64,000 bases of DNA from Imperialibacter roseus. Lineage in GTDB: Bacteria > Bacteroidota > Bacteroidia > Cytophagales > Cyclobacteriaceae. The DNA is taken from assembly GCF_032999765.1 (NCBI RefSeq), contig NZ_CP136051.1, positions 1,960,417 through 2,024,416 of the forward strand. Direction: 5' to 3'. This document shows positions 47,228 through 58,000 of this stretch, one piece after another. Both the position numbers and the translations under genes were made by a program. Numbering within the stretch: the stretch's first letter is position 1; every line of letters begins with the position of its first letter. A model generated the notes under the pieces. The model was not told the DNA's origin and searched no databases. It saw only the letters and a program-made list of their open reading frames with translations.

Positions 47228-47474
47228 TAACTGTGTGTTGATAGCTTCTCAAAATGTAAAGCTATGAAAGTGAAGAAGATCGTACAACACGGCCTGGTAT
47301 GAATGGCAAATGTAATTGCTTATTGGGGCAGGGATTCCTCGTAGTGGAATTTTGGAGATAGTTGTTGGTCGGCTGAGGCAGGCCTTTTGCAAAAAGGGCT
47401 GAATGGTTAAAAGCGGCGCCGAGAAATTGTTTTGAATACACATTTATTAGATTTACAAAGAATTTGAATTCCAC

Positions 47475-48713
47475 ATGATCATCTTAGAAAACATCCGGGA
47501 AGGTATCAAGGCTGTGCAAACGAACACACTAAGGTCAGTTCTTACTGCGATGATCATTGCGATAGGAATTACATCTTTGGTGGGAATTCTAACGGCCATA
47601 GAAGGGATACAGGCGTCTATCAATAACAGCTTGTCAGATTTGGGAGCTAACACCTTTGACGTCAGAACCAAACGTTACGATAACCGCAGGTCCAGCGGAG
47701 TAGAAGAAAAACGGTATCCGGCCATCAACTACCGTGAGGCCCGAAGATTCCTCGATCTTTACAACTCCTATGGCACTCCCTCTCTCACCACCTGGGTAAC
47801 CGGAGTAGCCGAACTGAGCAGAGGGTCGAAGGTAACCAACCCAAACATGCGAATTGTGGGAGGGGACGCCAATATTCTCGTCGTTGAAGGCGGTGAGTTG
47901 TCGCAGGGGCGTAATTTTTCTCAGATTGAGGCACAGAATGGAGCTAACGTAGTCATTATTGGCGACGAGGTGTATAGTAATTTGTTTGAAAAGAACGAAA
48001 ATCCTGTTAATCAATTCATTACGGCCTATGGGATCAGGTTCAGGGTGATTGGGGTTCTGGAAAAACAAGGAAATATTGGCGGAGACAGTGGGCTTGATAG
48101 GTACTTTTTGGTACCCCTGGAAACTGCGAGGAGGGTAGATCCACGACGGAACCTTCAATATACCATAACGGTAGCCATCAACGACCCTACGCAAATGGAG
48201 TATGCGATGGGCCAGGCCACAGGTCTCATGCGATCTATCCGAAAAGACCCCTTGGGCGAGCCGGATTCATTTGATGTAGCCAGAAACCAGTCGTTGGCCG
48301 AGAGCCTGGAAGAGATCACAGGCTACCTTCGAATGGGTGGATTTGGAATAGGGTTCATCACACTTTTGGGTGCTTCCATCGGGCTTATGAACATCATGCT
48401 GGTTTCAGTTACGGAGCGCACCAGGGAGATAGGCGTTCGCAAAGCGCTTGGTGCTTCACCTACTAAAATCAGACAGCAGTTCCTCATAGAAGCCATAGTT
48501 ATCACGCAAATGGGTGGTATTGGAGGGATTATTTTGGGTATTCTGGTGGGCAATCTCATTGCTAAGTTGCTCGATGCAGATGGTTTTGTCATTCCATGGT
48601 TTTGGATGATGGTCGGCTTGCTTATTGGTATGTTTGTGGGGATACTCAGCGGTTATTTGCCGGCCTACAAAGCTTCGAAGCTTGACCCTATCGAATCTCT
48701 CCGATTCGAATAA
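47475..48713 (+). CDS. MacB/FtsX-type ABC transporter permease
   Basis: 412 residues. An N-terminal membrane helix (LRSVLTAMIIAIGITSLVGI) is followed by a periplasmic MacB_PCD domain of about 220 residues. Three C-terminal helices form the FtsX domain (GIGFITLLGASIGLMNIMLVSVTERTREIG, then the coupling segment VRKALGASPTKIRQQFLIEA). Members export antibiotics, lipoproteins or act as mechanotransmitters. The ATPase partner is not adjacent, which is common in Bacteroidota. Confidence 0.9.
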   Translation: MIILENIREGIKAVQTNTLRSVLTAMIIAIGITSLVGILTAIEGIQASINNSLSDLGANTFDVRTKRYDNRRSSGVEEKRYPAINYREARRFLDLYNSYGTPSLTTWVTGVAELSRGSKVTNPNMRIVGGDANILVVEGGELSQGRNFSQIEAQNGANVVIIGDEVYSNLFEKNENPVNQFITAYGIRFRVIGVLEKQGNIGGDSGLDRYFLVPLETARRVDPRRNLQYTITVAINDPTQMEYAMGQATGLMRSIRKDPLGEPDSFDVARNQSLAESLEEITGYLRMGGFGIGFITLLGASIGLMNIMLVSVTERTREIGVRKALGASPTKIRQQFLIEAIVITQMGGIGGIILGILVGNLIAKLLDADGFVIPWFWMMVGLLIGMFVGILSGYLPAYKASKLDPIESLRFE

Positions 48714-48791
48714 TTGCCATGTAGTGGTAACAATTTCGTAAATTGTGCTTTCTTGCTTTTAAAGAATTTCGTTGCCGTGCAAGTACAATTT

Positions 48792-49583
48792 ATGTTATCG
48801 ACTACCTGGAAGTGCTTGTGGATATTTTTTGGGCTATTCTTCCTTTCCTTTTTTGTAAAGGGGCAGGAGATCGCCATTACCGGAGTTTATCAGGGCAAAT
48901 CTCTATTTATTCAAAACCCATTATCTGAGGGCGTTGAGAAGTTTTGTGTTAGAGAAGTATTGCTTAACGGGCGGGCGCTCAACCTTAATTTGAAGCTGTC
49001 GGCCCTGGAGATTGACTTCAAAGGGCTCGACTTATACACGCCTGTTTCGATAAGAGTGCTTCACGATACCATTTGTTCACCCAAGATTGTGAACCCGCAG
49101 GCCATTTTCTGGCATAGCTCTTTTCGCTTTAATAGCATTGTTTTCATTGAAGAGGAAATCAAGTGGAACACGAGAGGAGAGAGGGAAAAAGCATCCTATA
49201 TCATTGAAAGGCTGGGGGGAGAAGATTGGATAGAAATAGATGAAATACCTTCACAGGGGCAATTTGCGTCTAGTGATTATTCCTACTTTCCTGAGCTGAC
49301 TGAAGGCTCGAATAAATTCAGAGTAAAATATAGAGCAAGCGCTAACAACTATCTGTACTCTGATGAGGTTGAGTTTGTTTACTACAAGGTGCCCATTACC
49401 TTCACTCCAAAGGTGGTGTCCGACAAAATGACACTATCGAGGGCTACTGCTTTCGAAATCTTAAATGAAAAGGAAGAGGTGATTTTGACCGGAAATGCCA
49501 AAGAAATCCCTCTTCGTCTTCTGAAGCCTGGCAACTATTACATCATTCTCGACGGCTTTAAGGAGTCGTTTGTTAAGAAGTGA
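48792..49583 (+). CDS. Exported protein of unknown function
   Basis: 263 residues from the ATG at 48792, which opens with a signal peptide (MLSTTWKCLWIFFGLFFLSF, cleavage near VKGQ). The frame continues upstream to a TTG at 48714, but those 26 codons do not look like an export signal. The mature part is beta-rich, with an FnIII-like central domain (WNTRGEREKASYIIERLGGE, SNKFRVKYRASANNYLYSDE). The tail resembles the strand order of a sorting domain (EILNEKEEVILTGNAKEIPL, LKPGNYYIILDG), so T9SS export is possible but not clear. It follows the permease gene closely. Confidence 0.68.
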   Translation: MLSTTWKCLWIFFGLFFLSFFVKGQEIAITGVYQGKSLFIQNPLSEGVEKFCVREVLLNGRALNLNLKLSALEIDFKGLDLYTPVSIRVLHDTICSPKIVNPQAIFWHSSFRFNSIVFIEEEIKWNTRGEREKASYIIERLGGEDWIEIDEIPSQGQFASSDYSYFPELTEGSNKFRVKYRASANNYLYSDEVEFVYYKVPITFTPKVVSDKMTLSRATAFEILNEKEEVILTGNAKEIPLRLLKPGNYYIILDGFKESFVKK

Positions 49584-49600
49584 GGAGTTGACGCTGCTTG

Positions 49601-50992
49601 TTAAACCAGCGCTATTCCAAAGAACCTATCCAAAACAGTCAGGATGAAGATAATACCCAGTACGATCGGGCAGAAGTAACTCACCATCAGGTTGATAAAT
49701 TTCTCCACAAAAGAGCCATGATAGTTAGGGTAACCCTGGGCAATTTCTTCATTGAGGTTGTGCTTTTTCCACACATAGGCGCCAAAGAACGAAATCAGGC
49801 AGCCGCCTAATGGTAGCAGGCTGTCATTAGCAATGTCCGACACCAGCGTCATGAAATCGGTCGGGTTGTCGTTACCCATATAGGTGATAAAAGAAGAGAA
49901 GAAGGGAGAATAGCCATTGGCCATCAGCGACGGGATGCCAACTATAAATATGATTATTGCTATCAGCCAAACAGCCTTTTTTCTGTCTATTTTGAGTTCA
50001 TCCACAGCATAAGCAACAGGTACTTCTAAAAGCGATACCGTGCTGGTGAGAGCTGCAAAAGAAAGCAAAAGGAAGAAGGAAGCGCCCACTATTATCCCGA
50101 GAATTGGCCCAAATGACTCAAAAACGCCAGGAAGTGTGGCAAAAATAAGGCCCGGACCACCGGTGACCTCGTGCAAGTTTCCCTCACTCATGTAGGCAAC
50201 GAATGGAAACATCATCAAACCTGCCAAAAATGCTACCGAAATGTCGGTGAGGGTGATCAGGGCAGCAGAAGAGATAATGTTCTCGTCTTTGGATACGTAG
50301 CTGCCGTAGGTAATGAGGGCTCCCATACCTAAAGAGAGAGAAAAGAATGCCTGACCAAGTGCACTGTATACTACTTCAAAATTGATTTCCGAAAAGTCGG
50401 GTACGAGGTAAAACTTAACCCCCTCCATGGCGTGAGGCAATGTCATGGCGTAGGCCACCAGCGAAATAATAAGAATGAGGAGGGTAGGCATCAGAATTTT
50501 GGAAGCTTTTTCGATGCCGCCGGACACGCCCTTTGAAACGATAAAAGCTGTAGAGAACATGAACACGGCACCATAGGCTCCAATTTTGACCACATCCTTG
50601 ATGTAATCTCCAAACTGCCCTCCAATGGCAAAGTTGCCCATTAGCATTTCGAGAAAGTAGCCAAAGGCCCAACCTGCCACCACATTATAGAAAGAAAGGA
50701 TAAGCACGCCGGCTAGCACCCCCATTTTCCCAAGAAACTTCCATTTCGGAAATCCGAGAGCACCAAATGCTCCAACTGGGTCTTTTTGGGTTTTTCGGCC
50801 GATGGCAATCTCAGTCACCATTACCGGAAAGCAGAGAATGAAGCAAAAGCCGAGGTACATCAACACAAAGGCTGCGCCGCCACCATCAGCCACCTCAAAT
50901 GGGAATTTCCAAATGTTGCCCAAACCAACAGCTGAACCAGCTGCGGCCGCAATGAAACCGATCTTACTATTGAAATTCCCTCTAGAAGCCAT
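49601..50992 (-). CDS. Sodium-dependent transporter, NSS (SNF) family
   Basis: 463 residues, about 11-12 membrane helices. The family start is GFIAAAAGSAVGLGNIWKFPFEVADGGG, containing the sodium and substrate site of helix 1. IGRKTQKDPVGAF follows, and ALGQAFFSLSLGMGALITYGSY forms the conserved helix 6 region. Bacterial members are Na+-coupled amino-acid importers (LeuT-like); the substrate is not determined. Convergent with the gene at 48792, divergent from the giant gene at 52002. Confidence 0.92.
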   Translation of the reverse strand: MASRGNFNSKIGFIAAAAGSAVGLGNIWKFPFEVADGGGAAFVLMYLGFCFILCFPVMVTEIAIGRKTQKDPVGAFGALGFPKWKFLGKMGVLAGVLILSFYNVVAGWAFGYFLEMLMGNFAIGGQFGDYIKDVVKIGAYGAVFMFSTAFIVSKGVSGGIEKASKILMPTLLILIISLVAYAMTLPHAMEGVKFYLVPDFSEINFEVVYSALGQAFFSLSLGMGALITYGSYVSKDENIISSAALITLTDISVAFLAGLMMFPFVAYMSEGNLHEVTGGPGLIFATLPGVFESFGPILGIIVGASFFLLLSFAALTSTVSLLEVPVAYAVDELKIDRKKAVWLIAIIIFIVGIPSLMANGYSPFFSSFITYMGNDNPTDFMTLVSDIANDSLLPLGGCLISFFGAYVWKKHNLNEEIAQGYPNYHGSFVEKFINLMVSYFCPIVLGIIFILTVLDRFFGIALV

Positions 50993-51325
50993 TTGGTAGT
51001 TAGGTTAAGTTTGTTTCCAACATGCAATCTATCAAATGCGACGAAAAATCTTTATTGCGTAGCGTCATAATTATTTCTGCGGTTAATTGTGCACTTTATA
51101 AGCTTGACCTGAAGAGTCAGCCCGTATTTTGGATCTAATTCTCGAATTCGTCTGCATAATTCCTCTCCGGGGGTCTCGCTTCTGTTACGTTACATTCCAT
51201 GTAAGATTAACATCTGAACGTCATTTACCTGGGATGTAATCTCATCAAACCCATAGAACTCCAGTTTACTTCATTTTATCAATGAAGGGATATTGTGGCC
51301 TTAGAGATATCAATAAAAGCAAATT

Positions 51326-51350
51326 AATTATACTTCAAATTAGTATAATT
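51326..51350. promoter_or_regulatory. Perfect 9-bp inverted repeat, operator-like
   Basis: AATTATACT (51326-51334) and AGTATAATT (51342-51350) are exact reverse complements with a 7-nt spacer. The size and spacing fit a dimeric regulator site. It lies 115-120 bp before the candidate promoter and about 650 bp before the giant gene. Confidence 0.45.
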
Positions 51351-51440
51351 CAATTATATTGACGTTGGGGTGCTTCTTATTGAAATGACAAGGCGGGCTG
51401 GTTGTAGTCAACCCTTACACATGTAGTAATTCGGAAGAGA

Positions 51441-51476
51441 TTGACAAACAGGCTACTTGGACGATTTTTATATTTG
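51441..51476 (+). promoter_or_regulatory. Candidate promoter for the giant gene
   Basis: TTGACA (51441-51446) and TATATTTG (51469-51476, full match to the Bacteroidota -7 box) with 22 nt between. If used, the leader would be about 520 nt long. Confidence 0.35.
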
Positions 51477-51788
51477 AAAATGCCGGAGTTGCATTTCGTA
51501 CGAACTCGAAATGACTTGACTACTTATAAATAAGTATTTATTATCAGCCAAATTAAATTGATATGAATATTATTGGTATTAATTATATAATTCCTATGTT
51601 TATGCCTCAATTGTATTTTTACAGGTTGTTGCACCGCTACTGAGAGATTTTATAGGTTAAGTTGTATGAATAATTTGATGTTTACCAATCCCGCAAAAAC
51701 TACAAAATAGAATAATAGCCAACTTTAGTTTTTCTTTAGGGAACCCCGAATTTTCATCAGCTATTCCTGGATTATTAGGATCATAACT

Positions 51789-51801
51789 TGATCTGAGATC
51801 A
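51789..51801. promoter_or_regulatory. Perfect palindrome upstream of the giant gene
   Basis: TGATCT-G-AGATCA is a perfect 6-bp dyad with one central base, about 200 bp before the start codon at 52002. Function unknown. Confidence 0.3.
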
Positions 51802-52001
51802 GTGGTGTTTAGCTATTCTTTCAACAATCTTTTAGTTCAAACACCTCTTATCTTCGACGAAACTTTTTGTTATAGCATAGGATCTTTGCTATTTGTATCG
51901 TCAATAGTTATGACTTTCTGACAAAAATATTGTAATTATAAATCGGTGTTTTTTTCATCTGATCGAAATATGAATTGGACCATTTCTAACCTTAGCCGGT
52001 C

Positions 52002-55000
52002 ATGAAGATAAATTTGGCAAAAATCCAACTGGCAATAATAGTTTGCCTAATTCCTTTTTTTGGTGCCAGGGCTCAGGAGTTCTCGGTGGGTGTTAACACA
52101 CTTACTCCGAATAAGAACGCAGTTTTGCATCTGGTGTCCCCAAATAGTAATCAGGGATTCCTTGTTCCACAGGTTTCTACCAATCAGCGGCAGTCCATGA
52201 TTCCGATACTTGCTAGCGGAACGACAAACAATGGACTGATTGTGTATGACGGTGATGAAAACAGTTTCTACTACTGGGCCAATGGTGCATGGCGCAAAGG
52301 ACTGGGTGTGTTTGAAGGAGCCGTGGCCGGAGGAGATTTGACTGGAACGTTCCCTAACCCTGTCTTAAAGCCTTCTATTGTAACTTTTGACAAGCTTGCG
52401 CCTTTTAGCGTTATCGGTGAGAAGATAGCTCCGGGTGCAGTAACGACTGATAAAATTGAAAATGGTGCAGTTACCTCTGATAAATTAGCTGTAAGCGGAG
52501 CTACAGCAGGCACATTTGGCAATGAGACAACGGTATCGCAAGTAACAGTGAATGACCGTGGCATCATCACAAGTGTGGCAAACGTCGCAATATCTATTGT
52601 GTCGGACAATATCGTTGATGGCAGCATCATTAACATTGACCTGGCTAACAATACCATTACGATCAATAAGATTGATGCCGAAGGGACGGTCTCCTCTGTA
52701 TTGGGGACGGATGCAGCCGGTGCCCCAACCTGGATACCGCTAAGCAATTTTGCAAGCTCTACTTTAGCTACAAGCAATGTATTTATTGGCGACGACACGG
52801 GGACGGCCTCAGCCCAACCCGTTATCGGTGATGCCACCCTTACCTACACAGCTACAGGTGCCGATTTGCAGCTGGCGGCAGATGCTGTAACCACCAACGA
52901 AATCGCTACAGGTGCCGTCACAAGTAATGAGATTTTGGATGGGGGGGTGCAGACCGCCGATATAGCTGATCAGAATGTCACTACTGCAAAACTTGCAGAC
53001 GACGGAGTAACCGCCACTAAAATTAATGACGACGTGGCTGGAGTCGGCTTAAGTCCAAATGCTACGACAGGTGCCCTGGATGTAAATGCAGGCAATGGCC
53101 TGACCATCAATGGCGATGATCTTGAAGCAGACATTGCTCAGTTGGCTGGCCAGGGCCTGGGGGCAAACACCGGAACTGGGGCAGTAGATATTAAGGTAGA
53201 CGGTACTTCGCTGGAAATTGCGTCGGATATTGTGCAGGTAGCGAGCGGGGGAATTGGTAATGCAAAGCTTGCCACTGATGCCGTTACTTCCGATAAAATT
53301 GCCGATGGCAGCATAAGCGCAGCCGATATAGCAACTGGCGCAGTAACAACAGATGAGATTTTGGATCTTACCATTGCGACGGCGGACATTGCCAACGACG
53401 CAGTAACCAGAGATAAAATCAACGCCAATGTGGCTGGCGATGGTCTTGAACAATTTACCGATGGAACCCTAAGGGTGAAAGTAGGGAGTGGGCTCTCGTT
53501 TGATCCTGACAAAAAGCTACAGTTGGCGATTGTACCTAACGATGACGAATTTTTGATCGGTACCTCGTCGGGTTTTGAAGGAACGACGGTGGTGGGAGAC
53601 ATTAGTATGACCTATAATACTGGGACAGACCGAATTGACTCCAAAATACAGCCAGATAAAGTGACTGCCACAGAAATAGCCACAGATGCGGTTGGCAGTG
53701 CCGAAATTCTTGCCGGAGCGGTTAATACGTCCGAGCTTGCCGATGGCGCTGTGACCAATGCGAAATTAGGTGCCAGCGCTGTGACCTCCGATAAGATAAC
53801 TGATGGCACTATTCAGGCTGTGGACATAGTGAATTTGGGCGTAACCACCGCCAAGATTAATGACAATGCCATAACAACCGGTAAAATAGCAGACGGCCAG
53901 GTGCAGACATTGGATATTGCAGATGCAAATGTCACGACAGCCAAGATCGCCAATAATGCAATCGTGACCAGCAAACTAGCTGACGATGCAGTTACCCCTG
54001 CGAAATTGGATGCACTCGTTGCTGGCTTGGGTTTGGTTCAAAATGGTACAGGAGCTTTGGACATTGGAGAGGGCAATGGTATCAAGGTAAATGCTAATGA
54101 TATTGAGGTAGATTTGAGCGATATTGATGGTGTAGCCTTGCAGGAGAATGCTGGTGTGCTTGACGTTCAGTTCGATGATGTGACGATTGGTGTCAATGCC
54201 GATAAACTTGAAGTTAAGGATGCTGGCATCGTTACGGCGAAACTAAATGATGGTGCTGTCACAAACGCAAAATTGGCTGATAATTCGGTTTCAACAGGAA
54301 AGATAGTCGATGGGACAATACAGGCAGGGGATATTGCTGACGGAAATATTACCAATGTAAAACTGGCTGCCAATTCAGTTAATACAGGAAAGATTGAAGA
54401 TGGTCAGGTTCAAACGGCCGATCTGGCTGACGCCAACGTGACAACCGCCAAGGTAGCTGACGCAAATATTACCACTGCTAAACTAGCCGATGATGCAGTA
54501 AATGCATCTAAACTCAATGCAGATGTAGCCGGGGCTGGTCTTATTCAAAATGGAACTACAGGTGCTATAGATATAGGAGCTGGCAGCGGGATTATAGTTA
54601 ATGCAGACGATATTCAGATAGATATTTCGGGGATCGCTGGTACAGCCTTGGCTGATGATGGCAGCGATGGAACCCTTGATGTGCAGGTGGATGGAAGCAC
54701 TATTGGTGTAAATGCAAACAAACTTTATGTGCCTGCTTCCGGCATAACAGCTACACAACTTGCGAATGACGCTGTCACAACTAACAAGTTGATCAATGAC
54801 GCAGTTACCACCGGTAAAATCGCTGATGGTAATGTGCAAACAGCGGATATTGCTGACGCCAATGTGACAACCGTAAAAATTACTGACAACGCTATTACAA
54901 CAGCTAAAATACAGGATGGTCAGGTGCAGACCAGTGACATTGCTGATGCCAACGTAACCACAGCAAAAATTGCTGATGGAAATGTGACAACAGCTAAGCT

Positions 55001-58000
55001 GAATGACGATGCAGTTACTGCCGCTAAACTGAACGCTGACGTATCTGGAGCAGGTTTAATCCAAAATGGAACAACTGGCGCAATTGATATTGGCGCAGGA
55101 AATGGCATCACTGTGAATGCTGACAATATTCAGGTTGACATTTCTGGTATTGCAGGAACTGCATTGGCTGATGATGGATCTGATGGCACTTTGGATGTGC
55201 AGGTGGACGGTAGCACCATTGGAGTAACAGGCAATGCCCTTTTTGTGCCGAATGCAGGAATTGGTACCGCTCAAATCGCCAACGCAGGAGTGACAACGGC
55301 AAAACTCGCCGACGGCAATGTGACGACTGTAAAAATTGCCGATGGCAGTGTCACAACAGCCAAAATTGCCGATGGAAATGTATTAACCGGTAAGATCGCT
55401 AATGATGCGATTACAAGTGCCAAGATACAAGACGGGCAGGTGCAAACGAGCGACATTGCAGATGGCACGATCCAAACAATAGATATCGGAAATGATCAAG
55501 TGACAGTAAGTAAACTCCAGAACGGGACGCCTGGCAATACTCAATTGATAGTCGCCGATCAAACCACTGGGGAGCCTGGCTATGTAAACCTATCAACGGT
55601 TATTGGGAATTTGGCAGGTAACGGGCTGGTAGGGAATGGGGAGAAGATTGATGCCAATCCTGATGACGTGACCATCGAATTGGCCACCGATATGTTGCAA
55701 GTAAAGGATCTCGGAATAACTAACCCTAAAATAGCTAGCAGGACGATTACATTCGATAAGTTGTCAGGCACGGCAGGGTTTGAAAATTCATTGCTAATTA
55801 ACAACTCTTCGAATTTTCCCGTTTGGTTCGCACCAGGATCCAATCAAGTACTTATTACTAGCTCGGGAGGAAGCATCACCACAAAACCCATAGGTGAATT
55901 TGCCACCAATAACCTGGCTTACGGGAGTATTTTTATCGGTAATTCTTCAGGTATATCCACTCAATTGAGTGTCAATAATGCCGGTAACTTAATTATAGGT
56001 AACGGAACTTCAGCCGTTTCACTGCCGTTGACTGGTGATATTAATCTGAATAGTGCTGGTGCGACAACAATTCAGAATAACGCAGTTCAGGGTGATGACA
56101 TTGATGTGACCTCTGGTAACTTCATTGTAGGTGGAGCTAATCAAGTTCAGTTAAATAATACCCTCGGCCTGCAGGTGGCTAACGCTACCGATTTGAACGG
56201 CAGCCTGACTGTTGATGGCTCTACTTTCAGTTTGGACGCAACCGGAGCCTCGAACTTGACGACCACCGCTGGGGCTTTGACGCTACAAGGTGCCGGAGGC
56301 GTGAATATAGGTGCCAATGGTGTACTGACCGATGTCATCGGGGGATTGAACGTTACCCAGGATGCAGATATTGATGGTAACACAACCCTTAATGGTAATG
56401 TTACGCTCGGAAACGTAGCGACAGATGGTGTGACTGTGACTGGCGAAATACTCGGTGCGACACCACTTAATTTTGAAGGGTCGGCTAATAATGACGTTTA
56501 TACAAGCTTTGCAATCACTAACCCAACTTCTGCCCGCACGATCAATTTTCCGGATGCGAGTGGAACGGTTGTTTTGTCAGGAGGGGCAACGCTAGCCAAT
56601 GATATAGCCTTGAGTACAGACGGGGCAGGTCAGATAGTGAATGCAGTAGAGGCCCAGGACTTCAATGTTCAGTCTCAGAATATCAACATAGGTGATGAAT
56701 CAGATGATGTAGTTGATATCACAGGTATTACAAATTTGAATGGAGGCGATGTAACGATAGCCGATGGTGCTACTGCTACCAATATCAACAACGATGATAT
56801 TAACATCGGTAATGCCTCTGGCGACCTTGTCGACATCACAGGAGCGACGACAATCACAGGCGGTAACCTGACAGTAAGCTCACCCCAGTCAGATTTCAAC
56901 AGTGCCACGACGAATGTAACGGGTGCAGCTATCAATATAGGTGATGCAGCAGGAGACGCAGTAGATATTACTGCGGCGACCAATATTAACGGAGGTAATC
57001 TGACAGTAGATGCCCCTGTAACGACATTAAACAGTGGAGTTATCAATCTGAGTGCCGATGCTACCGGGGACATATTATTGAATGGCGAGATCCAGGGGGG
57101 CAGTCCTTTTATACTTGAGGGATCGACTGACGATGCGAATGAGACGACGATCAGTTTGGTAGATCCGACAGCGGATCGTACGATCAGTTTTCCGGATGCG
57201 AGTGGAACGGTTGTTTTGTCAGGAGGGGCAACGCTAGCCAATGATATAGCCTTGAGTACAGACGGGGCAGGTCAGATAGTGAATGCAGTAGAGGCCCAGG
57301 ACTTCAATGTTCAGTCTCAGAATATCAACATAGGTGATGAATCAGATGATGTAGTTGATATCACAGGTATTACAAATTTGAATGGAGGCGATGTAACGAT
57401 AGCCGATGGTGCTACTGCTACCAATATCAACAACGATGATATTAACATCGGTAATGCCTCTGGCGACCTTGTCGACATCACAGGAGCGACGACAATCACA
57501 GGCGGTAACCTGACAGTAAGCTCACCCCAGTCAGATTTCAACAGTGCCACGACGAATGTAACGGGTGCAGCTATCAATATAGGTGATGCAGCAGGAGACG
57601 CAGTAGATATTACTGCGGCGACCAATATTAACGGAGGTAATCTGACAGTAGATGCCCCTGTAACGACATTAAACAGTGGAGTTATCAATCTGAGTGCCGA
57701 TGCTACCGGGGACATATTATTGAATGGCGAGATCCAGGGGGGCAGTCCTTTTATACTTGAGGGATCGACTGACGATGCGAATGAGACGACGATCAGTTTG
57801 GTAGATCCGACAGCGGATCGTACGATCAATTTTCCGGATGCGAGTGGAACGGTTGTTTTGTCAGGAGGGGCAACGCTAGCCAATGATATAGCCTTGAGTA
57901 CAGACGGGGCAGGTCAGATAGTGAATGCAGTAGAGGCCCAGGACTTCAATGTTCAGTCTCAGAATATCAACATAGGTGATGAATCAGATGATGTAGTTGA

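Larger units (their letters stand above)
50993..52001. other. Long AT-rich region upstream of the giant gene
   Basis: 1,009 bp between the divergent NSS transporter and the giant repeat gene, clearly richer in A+T than the flanking genes. I find no credible protein gene or tRNA in it. It holds two perfect inverted repeats (51326-51350 and 51789-51801) and a candidate promoter (51441-51476). Its length suggests a long leader or complex regulation. Confidence 0.55.

Noticed and set aside
52271-55843. Minus-strand frames opposite the degenerate repeats
   Set aside because: Same reason: the + strand frame is continuous, has a signal peptide and a consistent repeat pattern; the minus frames do not resemble proteins.
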